A stretch of DNA of 64,000 nucleotides from Bacillus sp. BGMRC 2118 (GCA_008364785.1 VTTJ01000002.1:186001-250000); one strand, 5' to 3'; shown: positions 6,194 through 15,077, numbered from the stretch's first letter. Numbers and translations: made by a program. Notes: generated by a model from the letters alone, not told the origin.

Positions 6194-8821
6194 ATGACAC
6201 AAAAAATTGTATTAATTGATGGAAATAGTTTAGCCTATCGTGCATTTTTTGCCTTACCATTATTAAACAATGACAAAGGAATACATACGAACGCTATATA
6301 TGGATTTACAATGATTTTAATGAGGATCCTGCAGGAAGAGAAACCCACTCATATGTTAGTTGCCTTTGATGCAGGTAAGACAACCTTCAGGCATAGTACA
6401 TTTAAGGAGTATAAAGGAGGCAGACAAAAAACTCCACCAGAACTATCAGAGCAGATGCCTTTTTTACGAGAGTTATTAGATGCTTTTCAAGTGAAACGTT
6501 ATGAACTGCCAAATTATGAAGCAGACGATATTATCGGAACTCTTTCCAAATTGGCAGAGGGAAAAGATACAGAAATTAAAGTGATAACTGGAGATAAAGA
6601 CCTCCTTCAGCTAGTCTCAGAGCATACAACAGTTGATATTACGCGAAAGGGAATTACAGAGGTAGATTCGTATACTCCTGAATTCCTAAATGAAAAGCTA
6701 GGGATTACACCTAATCAAATTGTTGATATGAAAGGGTTAATGGGAGATGCGTCTGATAACATTCCAGGTGTTCCTGGTGTAGGAGAAAAAACAGCAATAA
6801 AGCTTTTGAAGGAATATGAGACTGTTGAAAATCTATACGAACATATTACAGGTGTGAGTGGGAAATTAAAAGAAAAGCTGGAAGAAAATAAAGAACAGGC
6901 GCTGATGAGTAAAAAGCTTGCAACCATTATGCGTGATGCACCTATTACGGTCAGTGTTGAGGATTTAACATATGAGAACTTTAACAAAGATGCTGTAATT
7001 AAGCTATTTAAGGAGCTCAACTTTCACTCATTATTAGAAAAAATGGATATTCAAGTGACAGAACCTAAAAAAGAACTTACAAAGCTTCAGTTTGAAATAG
7101 TAGAAGAGTTAAATGACGATGTACTCTCAGATCATTCGAGCTTAAGTGTAGAGACGTTCAGTGACCATTATCACCATGCAGACGTACTCGGTTTGGCGAT
7201 CTCAAATGAGACAGGTCATTACTATATACCAACAAACGTTGCCCTTCAATCGAGTCAATTTAAACAATGGGCAAAAGATGAAAATAAGAGAAAGGCTCTT
7301 TATGATGGTAAACAGGCAATTGTTGCTTTACATGGACAAGGCATAGAATTAAAGGGGATTGATTTCGACTTAATGATTGCTGATTATATATGCAATCCAT
7401 CTGATCCTTCAGAGGACTTGGCTGCAATAGCCCAGAAGAGAGGCTATCATGATGTTCAATCTGATGAATTGGTATATGGCAAAGGTGCGAAGAAAAGTAT
7501 TCCTGCAGTTCAGGAATTAAGTGAACATCTCGTTCGAAAAGCAGTAGCGATTCATTCTCTTAGAGAAACGTTTGAACAAGAATTAGAATCAAATGATCAA
7601 TTAGAGTTATATCGTGAACTAGAGCTTCCTTTATCGTTTATTCTAGCTGAAATGGAATACACAGGAGTAAAAGTGGATAAAAGTCGATTAGAAGATATGC
7701 AACAAGAACTTTCCATTCGTCTAGCTGAACTTGAGCGAGAGATTCATCTGCTAGCAGGAGAGGCATTTAACATTAATTCTCCAAAACAGTTAGGAGTAAT
7801 GCTATTCGAAAAACTTGGATTACCACCTGTTAAAAAGACAAAAACAGGATACTCTACTTCTGCTGATGTACTGGAAAAACTTGAAGGAAAACATGAGGTT
7901 ATCCGTGCAATTTTAACATACCGCCAGTTAGGTAAGTTAAATTCTACATATTTAGAAGGCTTGTTAAAGGTGATAAACGGGAAAACCGGACGAGTCCATA
8001 CGAGGTTTAACCAGACATTAGCTCAAACCGGGAGATTAAGTTCAATCGAACCAAATCTGCAAAACATACCGATTCGACTGGAGGAAGGACGGAAGATTAG
8101 ACAAGCTTTCGTACCGACAAATAAAGATTGGGTTATATTCGCAGCCGATTATTCGCAAATTGAACTAAGGGTTCTTGCACACATTGCAGGTGATGAAAAG
8201 CTCATTCATGCATTCAACAATGACTTCGATATTCATACTCAAACTGCGATGGACGTGTTTGGTGTAGAAGCGAATGTAGTAACATCAGATATGCGTAGAC
8301 AGGCCAAAGCAGTAAACTTTGGTATAGTCTATGGAATTAGTGACTACGGACTTTCACAAAGCCTTGGTATTACCCGTAAGGATGCATCAATTTTTATTGA
8401 TAAATACCTAAAGAGCTTCCCGGGTGTTCAAGATTATATGAGCGATATAATAATTGAGGCGAAAGAAAAAGGGTATGTCAGTACTTTAATGCAACGCCGC
8501 AGATATATTCCTGATATTACACATCGAAATTTCAATTTACGTAGTTTCGCAGAAAGAACAGCAATGAATACGCCAATTCAAGGAAGTGCAGCAGATATCA
8601 TCAAAAAAGCGATGATTGATTTAGCTGATGCATTAAGGGACGAAAAATTTGAAGCAAAGTTACTATTACAAGTACACGATGAACTAATACTAGAAGCACC
8701 TAAGCATGAAATTGAGAAGTTAACAGAATTAGTTCCTCGAGTAATGGAGAATACTCTTGAGTTAAAAGTACCACTAAAAGTAGATTATGCTTATGGACCA
8801 ACATGGTATGATGCGAAGTAA
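6194..8821 (+). CDS. polA: DNA polymerase I
   Basis: 875 residues from ATG 6194 (ribosome site GAGGAGG; the frame is open to GTG 6173 but those residues are that ribosome site). Order: 5'-3' flap endonuclease (about 1-290, LIDGNSLAYRAFF, DNIPGVPGVGEKTA), a 3'-5' exonuclease-like domain (about 300-470), then the family A polymerase with DYSQIELRVLAHIAGD, RRQAKAVNFGIVYGIS and LLQVHDELILE. The exonuclease domain starts LSVETFSDH where active enzymes have D-x-E, so proofreading is probably lost, as known for Bacillus PolA. It fills gaps in repair and removes Okazaki primers. Followed by mutM in a repair operon. Confidence 0.96.
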   Translation: MTQKIVLIDGNSLAYRAFFALPLLNNDKGIHTNAIYGFTMILMRILQEEKPTHMLVAFDAGKTTFRHSTFKEYKGGRQKTPPELSEQMPFLRELLDAFQVKRYELPNYEADDIIGTLSKLAEGKDTEIKVITGDKDLLQLVSEHTTVDITRKGITEVDSYTPEFLNEKLGITPNQIVDMKGLMGDASDNIPGVPGVGEKTAIKLLKEYETVENLYEHITGVSGKLKEKLEENKEQALMSKKLATIMRDAPITVSVEDLTYENFNKDAVIKLFKELNFHSLLEKMDIQVTEPKKELTKLQFEIVEELNDDVLSDHSSLSVETFSDHYHHADVLGLAISNETGHYYIPTNVALQSSQFKQWAKDENKRKALYDGKQAIVALHGQGIELKGIDFDLMIADYICNPSDPSEDLAAIAQKRGYHDVQSDELVYGKGAKKSIPAVQELSEHLVRKAVAIHSLRETFEQELESNDQLELYRELELPLSFILAEMEYTGVKVDKSRLEDMQQELSIRLAELEREIHLLAGEAFNINSPKQLGVMLFEKLGLPPVKKTKTGYSTSADVLEKLEGKHEVIRAILTYRQLGKLNSTYLEGLLKVINGKTGRVHTRFNQTLAQTGRLSSIEPNLQNIPIRLEEGRKIRQAFVPTNKDWVIFAADYSQIELRVLAHIAGDEKLIHAFNNDFDIHTQTAMDVFGVEANVVTSDMRRQAKAVNFGIVYGISDYGLSQSLGITRKDASIFIDKYLKSFPGVQDYMSDIIIEAKEKGYVSTLMQRRRYIPDITHRNFNLRSFAERTAMNTPIQGSAADIIKKAMIDLADALRDEKFEAKLLLQVHDELILEAPKHEIEKLTELVPRVMENTLELKVPLKVDYAYGPTWYDAK

Positions 8822-8858
8822 AAAAATATAAGTAAATGTGCTGAAAGGAAGTGCGAGA

Positions 8859-9689
8859 ATGCCAGAACTTCCAGAAGTTGAAACCGTCAGGCGAACGCTA
8901 GTCGAGCTAGTAAAAGGAAAGACGATAGAATATGTTGAAATATTATGGCCAAAGATTATAAAAAAACCAGAACCGCCCAAGCAATTTGCAGATGCACTAA
9001 TTGGACAAACCATTTTAGATGTTGAAAGGCGAGGCAAGTTTCTAAAATTCATTTTAACGGATTATGTACTTGTTTCTCACCTTCGAATGGAAGGCAGATA
9101 TGGCTTGCACCCAAAGGATGAGCCATATGATAAACATACACATGTTCTGTTCACATTTACAGATGGTTCGCAGCTGCGTTATCGAGATGTACGTAAATTC
9201 GGGACAATGCATTTATTTAACCCTGGTCAGGAGGAAAGTGAATTACCATTATCACAACTAGGACCTGAACCATTTGCAGAAGCATTTACCGTTCAATATT
9301 TAGCTGAGAAGCTAAAGAGAACAAACCGGAAAATTAAAGTAGCACTTCTAGATCAAGTAACAGTTGTCGGATTAGGTAACATTTATGTGGATGAAGCATT
9401 ATTTCGTGCTGGTATTCATCCTGAAAGAGAAGCAAGTTCCTTAAAGAAAAAGGAAATTGAACGATTACATGGGGAAATTATAGCAACTCTTCAAGAAGCA
9501 GTGGACAAAGGTGGAAGTACCATTCGTTCGTATGTAAACTCTCAAGGTGAAATTGGTATGTTTCAGTTGGAGCTATACGTATATAGTAGAAAAGGTGAAC
9601 CATGCAAAAGGTGTGGTACAGAAATTGAGAAGCTTGTTGTCGGAGGAAGGGGCACGCATATTTGTCCTAAATGCCAACAGAAAAAGTAA
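8859..9689 (+). CDS. mutM: Formamidopyrimidine-DNA glycosylase (8-oxoG repair)
   Basis: 276 residues beginning MPELPEVETVRRTL. Catalysis in this family needs Pro at position 2 as the free N-terminus, so ATG 8859 is the only sensible start; GTG 8838 would bury it. The helix-two-turn-helix region contains LLDQVTVVGLGNIYVDEALF, and the C-terminal zinc finger has CKRCG ... CPKCQ. The enzyme excises oxidised purines and nicks the abasic site. It lies 37 bases after polA, with the same order polA-mutM-ytaF-coaE as B. subtilis. Confidence 0.96.
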   Translation: MPELPEVETVRRTLVELVKGKTIEYVEILWPKIIKKPEPPKQFADALIGQTILDVERRGKFLKFILTDYVLVSHLRMEGRYGLHPKDEPYDKHTHVLFTFTDGSQLRYRDVRKFGTMHLFNPGQEESELPLSQLGPEPFAEAFTVQYLAEKLKRTNRKIKVALLDQVTVVGLGNIYVDEALFRAGIHPEREASSLKKKEIERLHGEIIATLQEAVDKGGSTIRSYVNSQGEIGMFQLELYVYSRKGEPCKRCGTEIEKLVVGGRGTHICPKCQQKK

Positions 9690-9775
9690 AAATGCTATGA
9701 AATGCAGATTTAAAATAACATTGGATGGGCTCTTTTCATATACTACCATAGCTTGAATATGGAAGGAGCTTGATC

Positions 9776-10411
9776 ATGGTTCTGTCAGTATCTCTTGTCC
9801 TGCTTGCCTTTGCTGTTAGCTTGGATAGTTTTAGTGTTGGTTTTACTTACGGTCTTCGGAAAATGCATTTACCCATACGTTCAATTATTATAATTGCCAT
9901 TTGTTCTGCCTTCACGTTAATGATTGCAATGGGAGTAGGAAATATTGTCTCCGTCTTTCTTTCACCTGAATGGGCAGAAAAAATTGGAGGCATTGTTCTT
10001 GTTGGAATTGGTGCTTGGGTATTATATCAATTTTTTCGTCCCGAAAAAGATCAAGCCGAATCAAATGGAGATCCTGTACTTATTAAACTTGAAATAAAAT
10101 CACTGGGTGTAGTTATTCACATCTTAAAAAAACCAATGGATGCAGACATTGATAAATCAGGGGCGATCACAGGGATTGAAGCATTTCTACTAGGTTTTGC
10201 GTTATCATTAGATGCATTTGGTGCAGGTATTGGAGCTGCCTTACTAGGCTATTCTCCAATTGTCATGGCAATATTAGTAGCTGGAATTAGTTCCATCTTT
10301 TTATTTGGTGGATTAAAGTGTGGTAAGGGCTTATCAAAGCTAAAATGGGTACAAAAATTTGCCTTTCTACCAGGTTTCTTATTAATCATGTTAGGTATAT
10401 GGAAGTTATAG
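9776..10411 (+). CDS. ytaF: Sporulation membrane protein YtaF (MntP-like)
   Basis: Integral membrane protein of 211 residues with about six helices and two similar halves, LLAFAVSLDSFSVGFTYGLR near the start and LGFALSLDAFGAGIGAALLG after the middle. These paired Asp-containing helices are the hallmark of the MntP/YtaF family of putative manganese exporters. In Bacillus, YtaF is annotated as a sporulation membrane protein; its substrate is not settled. ATG 9776 is 8 bases from GGAAGGA; a TTG at 9770 is too close. coaE begins 12 bases after the stop, so the two are probably cotranscribed. Confidence 0.85.
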   Translation: MVLSVSLVLLAFAVSLDSFSVGFTYGLRKMHLPIRSIIIIAICSAFTLMIAMGVGNIVSVFLSPEWAEKIGGIVLVGIGAWVLYQFFRPEKDQAESNGDPVLIKLEIKSLGVVIHILKKPMDADIDKSGAITGIEAFLLGFALSLDAFGAGIGAALLGYSPIVMAILVAGISSIFLFGGLKCGKGLSKLKWVQKFAFLPGFLLIMLGIWKL

Positions 10412-10423
10412 CGGAGGATTAAA

Positions 10424-11023
10424 ATGAAGGTAACAATTGGACTTACAGGTGGAATAGCGAGTGGAAAGAGCACGGTTTCATCCATGCTCCGTGAGCTTAA
10501 TTTTCCAGTAGTTGATGCAGATATCATTGCACGTGAAGTGGTAGAGGTAGGAGAGGAAGCTTACCTTTTAATTGTTGAGGAGTTTGGGGAAGAAATCCTT
10601 ACGACAAATGGTTCAATTGACCGTGTTAAACTAGGGGCTATTGTTTTTCATAACGAAGGTAAGAGAAGGACACTAAATAGCATCGTACACCCTGCAGTAA
10701 GAAAAAGAATGATTGAATTAAAGGAAAATTACTTAAAAAAGGACCATCGTGCAGTCATATTAGATATACCGTTGTTATTTGAAAGCGAATTAACATTTAT
10801 GGTTGATAAAACGTTACTTGTATATGTTAATTCTGATACACAACTGCATCGACTCATGAATAGAAATCAGTTAACAAAAGAGGAAGCACTTGCTAGAATT
10901 CAATCACAAATGCCACTCGAGGATAAATTAAAATTAGCTGATGAGGTTCTTACTAATAATGGAACAATAAATGAAACAGAGGAGCAGTTACGACAAGTTC
11001 TTATGAAATGGAAACTGCTATAA
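10424..11023 (+). CDS. coaE: Dephospho-CoA kinase
   Basis: 199 residues with the P-loop GLTGGIASGKST at 6-17, DADIIAREV (the DADxxxR motif that binds dephospho-CoA) and DIPLLFES. It carries out the last step of coenzyme A synthesis, phosphorylating the 3'-OH of the ribose. Length and motifs are standard. It is the last gene of the polA-mutM-ytaF-coaE series and is followed by a terminator at 11031. Confidence 0.96.
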   Translation: MKVTIGLTGGIASGKSTVSSMLRELNFPVVDADIIAREVVEVGEEAYLLIVEEFGEEILTTNGSIDRVKLGAIVFHNEGKRRTLNSIVHPAVRKRMIELKENYLKKDHRAVILDIPLLFESELTFMVDKTLLVYVNSDTQLHRLMNRNQLTKEEALARIQSQMPLEDKLKLADEVLTNNGTINETEEQLRQVLMKWKLL

Positions 11024-11030
11024 CTAGTAA

Positions 11031-11059
11031 AAGACTTGCTGCATGCAGGTCTTTTTTTT
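11031..11059 (+). terminator. Terminator after coaE
   Basis: 9-bp stem AAGACTTGC / GCAGGTCTT (one G-T pair), loop TGCAT, then a run of eight T ending in A. Confidence 0.85.
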
Positions 11060-11060
11060 A

Positions 11061-11166
11061 TGCTGTTTTCGTTTAGGTTGTTGCTCTTTTCTAATTCAAC
11101 CTCAAATTGCTTCTAAAACTGGTTCTCACCCAGAAAATAAAAGTAACAAAGTTTTAGAAAAGAACC
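11061..11166 (-). repeat. Family 1 repeat with an internal deletion (copy 3)
   Basis: Reverse-oriented copy that keeps the TGCTGTTTTCG end, then jumps to GTTGCTCTTTTCTAATTCAACC, CTTCTAAAACTGG and AACAAAGTTTTAGAAAAGAACC. Nearly the whole right-hand hairpin domain is missing. The space from here to 11324 is AT-rich and shows no gene. Confidence 0.85.
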
Positions 11167-11324
11167 TTTTATTTACATGGAGGCTATAGCGTTAATTAGT
11201 AAAACAATTTAAGTAAGAGATTCACATATATACATACATCATATAAGGTACTAAATAATATAGATTAACCAATAACACAAATATTATGTACAAATTAAAA
11301 AAATCCATCACATTGAAACCGTTT

Positions 11325-11368
11325 TATGTTATACTAATAGTAGGATAAGGAATAAAAAGTATAACATA
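11325..11368 (+). promoter_or_regulatory. Inverted pair of CcpN-type operators at the gapB promoter
   Basis: TATGTTATACT (11325-11335) matches the published CcpN motif TRTGHYATAYW at every position and contains the presumed -10 TATACT. AGTATAACATA (11358-11368) is its exact reverse complement. CcpN is the glycolysis-responsive repressor of gapB and pckA in B. subtilis, so repression of gapB in glucose is the expected effect. The ribosome site GGAGGAG follows at 11372. Confidence 0.72.
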
Positions 11369-11386
11369 TATGGAGGAGACTACGAC

Positions 11387-12421
11387 ATGAGAGGTAGAAT
11401 AGCAATCAATGGGTTGGGCCGAATTGGGAGAATGGTATTTAGAAATGCAATCCAAGAGGACAAATTAGAGATTGTGGCAATAAATGCAAGTTATCCGGCT
11501 GAGACATTAGCACATTTAATTAAGTATGATACAATTCATGGTAAATTTGATGGGGAAGTAATTGCTGAAGAAAATGCCCTCATTGTTAACGGAAAAAGAG
11601 TTCAGTTATTGAGTTCTAGAGATCCGCTTGAGCTTCCTTGGAAGGAATTAAATATAGATATTGTCATTGAAGCAACTGGTAAATTCAATTCTAAAGAAAA
11701 AGCAATGCTTCACGTACAGGCAGGAGCAAAACGTGTAATACTAACAGCACCTGGAAAAGAAGAGGATGTAACAATTGTTGTTGGGGTTAATGATCATACG
11801 TTAGATATCGAAAATCATATTGTGATATCAAACGCTTCTTGTACAACGAACTGTCTTGCTCCGGTTGTAAAAGTATTAGACGAGCAATTTGGGATCGAAA
11901 ATGGACTAATGACAACTGTTCATTCATTTACAAATGATCAAAAAAATATTGATAATCCACATAAAGACCTACGTCGGGCGAGAGCGTGTGCTTCTTCAAT
12001 CATACCGACGACAACAGGTGCCGCTAAAGCACTTGCTAAAGTGTTACCTAGCTTGCAAGGGAAATTACATGGGATGGCATTACGTGTTCCAACACCAAAT
12101 GTTTCACTTGTAGACCTGGTCGTTGACTTAAAAAGTGATGTAACAATAGATGATATTAATGATGCATTTTTATCTGCTTCAGAAGGTTCATTGAACAGTA
12201 TTTTAGGCTTTACAACTGAACCGCTTGTTTCAATTGACTTTAATACAGATTCACGCTCTGCAATCATTGATGGTTTATCTACAATGGTGATTGGTGATCG
12301 AAAAGTGAAAGTACTTGCGTGGTATGACAACGAGTGGGGTTATTCAACTCGTGTAGTAGATCTAACTAAAATTGTTTCTGACCAATTAGTTAAAATGAAA
12401 GAAGAAGTTTCTGCAATCTAA
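11387..12421 (+). CDS. gapB: Glyceraldehyde-3-phosphate dehydrogenase, gluconeogenic type
   Basis: 344 residues with Rossmann start INGLGRIGRMVFRNA and active-site Cys152 in SNASCTTNCLAP. The residue that selects NAD in the glycolytic enzyme (an Asp after the second strand) is replaced in INASYP, consistent with the NADP-preferring GapB form that runs toward gluconeogenesis. Position between coaE and speD equals that of gapB in B. subtilis. Expression is probably CcpN-controlled (see the operator pair upstream). A perfect terminator follows the stop codon. Confidence 0.93.
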   Translation: MRGRIAINGLGRIGRMVFRNAIQEDKLEIVAINASYPAETLAHLIKYDTIHGKFDGEVIAEENALIVNGKRVQLLSSRDPLELPWKELNIDIVIEATGKFNSKEKAMLHVQAGAKRVILTAPGKEEDVTIVVGVNDHTLDIENHIVISNASCTTNCLAPVVKVLDEQFGIENGLMTTVHSFTNDQKNIDNPHKDLRRARACASSIIPTTTGAAKALAKVLPSLQGKLHGMALRVPTPNVSLVDLVVDLKSDVTIDDINDAFLSASEGSLNSILGFTTEPLVSIDFNTDSRSAIIDGLSTMVIGDRKVKVLAWYDNEWGYSTRVVDLTKIVSDQLVKMKEEVSAI

Positions 12422-12430
12422 TAACCGTGC

Positions 12431-12475
12431 AAAAAAGACCTTTTAAATGTAACCATTTAAAAGGTCTTTTTTCTG
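12431..12475 (+). terminator. Terminator after gapB
   Basis: Perfect 13-bp stem GACCTTTTAAATG / CATTTAAAAGGTC with a 4-base loop, A-run before and T-run after, so it could work in both directions. Confidence 0.92.
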
Positions 12476-12755
12476 CTTTTACTCTATTGGTTAACATGTT
12501 GTTAGTAATCAAATTAGGTCATCATTAACATTTTGGGTTCAAGAAGCATACTCTTTTAAAAGTTTAGAAGAGGGTATAAGGTAAGTACATAAGGTTGAAC
12601 CACTTGATTGGATAATTTCATTACAGTAGGTAAAAGTAATAGGTGCGCCCTTGGAAATAACATGGGTTGCTCTTTATTAAAGTATCTTTTTCGTATGTCT
12701 GGAGTAATTAATTTAAACCATCTTAAACTGTCCTAGACAGAGTGGCTTTTCTTCT
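12476..12755. other. Non-coding stretch with no recognisable gene
   Basis: About 280 AT-rich bases between the gapB terminator and a family 1 repeat. A GGGTTGCTCTTTATTAAAG near 12662 faintly recalls the repeat family and may be a relic. No frame with a ribosome site was seen. Confidence 0.5.
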
Positions 12756-12763
12756 TTACGAAA

Positions 12764-12949
12764 GTTCTTTTCTAAAACTTTGTTGCTTTTAGTACAATTA
12801 TTCTAGGGTCATACAGTTTTAGGAGCAAACCTGATGGTGGATTAGAAAAGAGCAACTCTCTTTATGTATAGTAGTAACTTGTACTAAGGTGATAATCCTG
12901 CTTCCTGAGATTTTTACGAGAAAGCAACAATCTATACGAAAAAACAGCC
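12764..12949 (+). repeat. Family 1 repeat, full-length, with perfect 8-bp target duplication (copy 4)
   Basis: 186 bp from GTTCTTTTCTAAAAC to AAAACAGCC. TTACGAAA stands immediately on each side (12756-12763 and 12950-12957). Since this 8-mer is not low-complexity, it is strong evidence that the unit moved as a transposable element. Both hairpin domains are present: TTCTTTTCTAA / TTAGAAAAGAG and the pair around CTTCCTGAGATTTTTACGAG. Confidence 0.92.
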
Positions 12950-13110
12950 TTACGAAAAGTTGTCAGAAAACCATGAGATTACAGTGATATTCGCCTTATT
13001 TGAATGTCAAAGATCTGTGCGAACACAACCAAAGCAAAATAGTTGTTTGATTTGTAGGACCGTCATATAGAAATAGAAGGATAATAATAAAAAAAATTTC
13101 CAATGATGTG

Positions 13111-13139
13111 TTGCAATATTGAATCAAACAAAGTATACT
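13111..13139 (+). promoter_or_regulatory. Sigma-A promoter of speD
   Basis: TTGCAA, 17-base spacer, TATACT. The predicted start near 13146 gives an untranslated leader of about 147 bases, long for a single small gene. Confidence 0.8.
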
Positions 13140-13145
13140 ATTTTT

Positions 13146-13292
13146 CGTGAACTTCTTACCTATTGCTTCGGTAAAGAGGCTACTTAAAGGGTTAGGACCT
13201 CTTTGGACTAACTTTCCCCCGTGGTAGTATGCTTGCCTATACGCGAAAGAAATTCATGAACACCTAAAATTGTAAAAGGGGGAAATTTTATA
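13146..13292 (+). promoter_or_regulatory. Structured 5' leader of speD with an anti-Shine-Dalgarno (candidate riboregulator)
   Basis: Helix 1 pairs AAAGAGG (13173-13179) with CCTCTTT (13198-13204). Inside its loop, AGGGTTAG (13188-13195) can pair with CTAACTTT (13208-13215, two G-T pairs) just beyond helix 1: a pseudoknot, or two competing helices, since the connecting strand of 3 bases is short. Next, TTTCCCCC (13213-13220) is exactly complementary to GGGGGAAA (13278-13285), the speD ribosome site. Three bases of that anti-SD belong to helix 2, so helix 2 and SD masking exclude each other. A small hairpin TTACC / GGTAA (13156-13174) precedes. The layout suggests translational control by a ligand. 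I do not recognise a named riboswitch class. Confidence 0.6.
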
Positions 13293-13673
13293 ATGGAAAC
13301 AATGGGTCGTCACGTAATCTCAGAATTATGGGGTTGTGACTTTGAAAAACTTAACGACATGAACTTTATTGAAGAAACTTTTGTAAATGCAGCTTTAAAA
13401 TCCGGTGCTGAAATACGTGAGGTAGCGTTTCACAAATTTGCTCCTCAGGGTGTAAGCGGGGTAGTCATTATTTCTGAATCACATTTAACTATTCACAGCT
13501 TCCCTGAACATGGCTATGCAAGTATCGATGTCTATACTTGTGGAGATTTAGATCCTAATATTGCGGCAGATTATATCTCAGAAGCATTAGGTGCACAAAC
13601 TAGAGAAAACATCGAAATTCCTCGTGGAATGGGTCCAGTTCAAGTAAAACAGGCTAAAGTTAAAGCTTTATAA
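13293..13673 (+). CDS. speD: S-adenosylmethionine decarboxylase proenzyme
   Basis: 126 residues, the short bacterial class with the self-cleavage site [15 protein letters not shown]. Ser63 becomes the N-terminal pyruvoyl group of the alpha chain after cleavage behind Glu62. The enzyme supplies decarboxylated SAM as the aminopropyl donor for spermidine. The ribosome site AAAAGGGGGAAA is strong but can be covered by the leader. It is monocistronic between a sigma-A promoter and a terminator. The position after gapB is as in B. subtilis. Confidence 0.97.
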   Translation: METMGRHVISELWGCDFEKLNDMNFIEETFVNAALKSGAEIREVAFHKFAPQGVSGVVIISESHLTIHSFPEHGYASIDVYTCGDLDPNIAADYISEALGAQTRENIEIPRGMGPVQVKQAKVKAL

Positions 13674-13690
13674 TATGTTGCTAGAAAAAA

Positions 13691-13718
13691 AAGAGGTGTA
13701 ATCTACACCTCTTTTTTT
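13691..13718 (+). terminator. Terminator after speD
   Basis: Perfect 10-bp stem AAGAGGTGTA / TACACCTCTT with loop ATC, followed by T5, and A-rich upstream. Confidence 0.9.
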
Positions 13719-13782
13719 ACATTATTCTCTTTATAGTGTTTAATGGACATACATACTATTAATTAGAAAGTGGGTACGGGCT

Positions 13783-14157
13783 ATGGGAGTTATTCGTTCA
13801 GTTGGGCAATTTTTCTCAAATCATTGTGAGACCGGAGAAAAACACGAAGACCCCTCGTTAAGAACACGTTATTACAAGGTGACGAATAGTAATGCAATGA
13901 AAACAGTTGAGGAATTATTATCAAATGAACCTGGAATGAAAGTGACATCTGTTTCAAAAGAACATGGTGAATTAAGTGTAGAGATGAAATCTCCACAAAA
14001 GGCATTTATTGTTGTTTCAATTATCTCTGTGAGACCCTATGAAACAGCAATTGATTTTTCAGTTACATACGAAGGTTTACTAAGTTTAGGATACACAAAG
14101 GGAATAGTGAAAAAACTATATAATATGATAGATGATAAGCTTACTTCATTAAGGTAG
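13783..14157 (+). CDS. Conserved cytosolic protein of unknown function
   Basis: 124 residues, no signal peptide or membrane segment. I do not recognise a characterised family; similar proteins are, as far as I recall, annotated only as 'cytosolic protein' in Bacillus. It looks like a compact alpha/beta fold: RYYKVTNSNAMKTVEELL, then strands around MKVTSVSKEHGELSVEMK and AFIVVSIISVRPYETAIDFSVTYE, and a C-terminal helix. An upstream GTGGG gives a modest ribosome site. It lies between speD and nrdR, on the same strand. Confidence 0.6.
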   Translation: MGVIRSVGQFFSNHCETGEKHEDPSLRTRYYKVTNSNAMKTVEELLSNEPGMKVTSVSKEHGELSVEMKSPQKAFIVVSIISVRPYETAIDFSVTYEGLLSLGYTKGIVKKLYNMIDDKLTSLR

Positions 14158-14271
14158 TACATTAGAATGAAAGTACTTGTCTAATGTCGGAATTTGCAAT
14201 AAGATTAAATGGAATGAAACATCATGTTATACTTATTTTGTTTTGTTGATTAATGCTTTGGAGTTGATAGA

Positions 14272-14724
14272 ATGAAATGTCCAAGCTGCCACCATAACGG
14301 TACTCGCGTACTTGATTCACGCCCTGTTGACGATGGAAAATCAATTAGACGACGTAGGGAATGTGAAGAATGTCAGTATCGATTTACTACATTTGAAAAG
14401 GTCGAAGAAATTCCTCTTATTGTTGTTAAGAAGGAAGGAACAAGAGAAGAGTTTAGCCGTGATAAAATTTTGCGTGGTCTGATAAAGGCATGTGAAAAAA
14501 GACCAGTACCCTTAAAGGTACTAGAGGATATTACTCATGAAGTGGAGCTTCGCAATCAAGGAGTTTCTGAAATAAAAAGTGATATCGTTGGTGAAATGGT
14601 TATGGATCGTTTAGCGGTAGTTGATGATGTCGCTTATGTAAGATTCGCATCAGTTTATAGACAATTTAAAGATATCAATGTATTTATTGATGAGCTTAAA
14701 GATTTATTAAAAACTAGAAACTAG
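14272..14724 (+). CDS. nrdR: Transcriptional repressor NrdR of ribonucleotide reductase genes
   Basis: 150 residues, the family norm. The N-terminal zinc ribbon uses C3-x2-C6 and C31-x2-C34 ([10 protein letters not shown] ... CEECQYRF), followed by an ATP-cone (about 49-139) that reads the dATP/ATP ratio. It binds NrdR boxes at nrd promoters; none is in this window. TATACT near 14227 may serve as -10, but the -35 is weak. Position before dnaB matches B. subtilis. Confidence 0.96.
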   Translation: MKCPSCHHNGTRVLDSRPVDDGKSIRRRRECEECQYRFTTFEKVEEIPLIVVKKEGTREEFSRDKILRGLIKACEKRPVPLKVLEDITHEVELRNQGVSEIKSDIVGEMVMDRLAVVDDVAYVRFASVYRQFKDINVFIDELKDLLKTRN

Positions 14725-14821
14725 TGAGCGACTAGGCATACATTGCTGAAAGCTCTATTTTTTTAAGTATTAAATGTATGATCACAGAGGACATTAGCAA
14801 CTGACAGTTATCATTCTTGAA

Positions 14822-15003
14822 GGCTCTTTACTAAGTTGCTTTTCGTACACTTATTCTGTGTGTTCAACCAGTCCTAAAAGCAAAACAAGGGTGGATTAGA
14901 AAAGAGTTACTCTCTTTTTGTATAGTAGTACCTATATACTAAGGTGAGAAAATCCGGCTTCTTGAGATTTTTACGAAAAAGCAACAATCTATAAGAAAAC
15001 AGC
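14822..15003 (+). repeat. Family 1 repeat, full-length (copy 5)
   Basis: From GGCTCTTTACTAAGTTGC to AAAACAGC. It carries the shared blocks GTGGATTAGAAAAGAG, TATAGTAGTACCTATATACTAAGGTGA and GAGATTTTTACGA. Flanks TTCTTGAA and TTCAAGAA agree at 6 of 8 positions. It fills most of the nrdR-dnaB gap; no terminator clear of the repeat was found there. Confidence 0.88.
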
Positions 15004-15077
15004 TTTCAAGAAATAAAGTTGCTGCTTATAGTCAATGATACGATGGAAGTCCTACGTAATAAAAGGGGATAATAAAC

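Noticed and set aside
13146..13292. SAM-I (S-box) riboswitch before speD
   Set aside because: The characteristic four-way junction motifs and terminator of an S-box are not seen; the pairing found is different and acts on the ribosome site.
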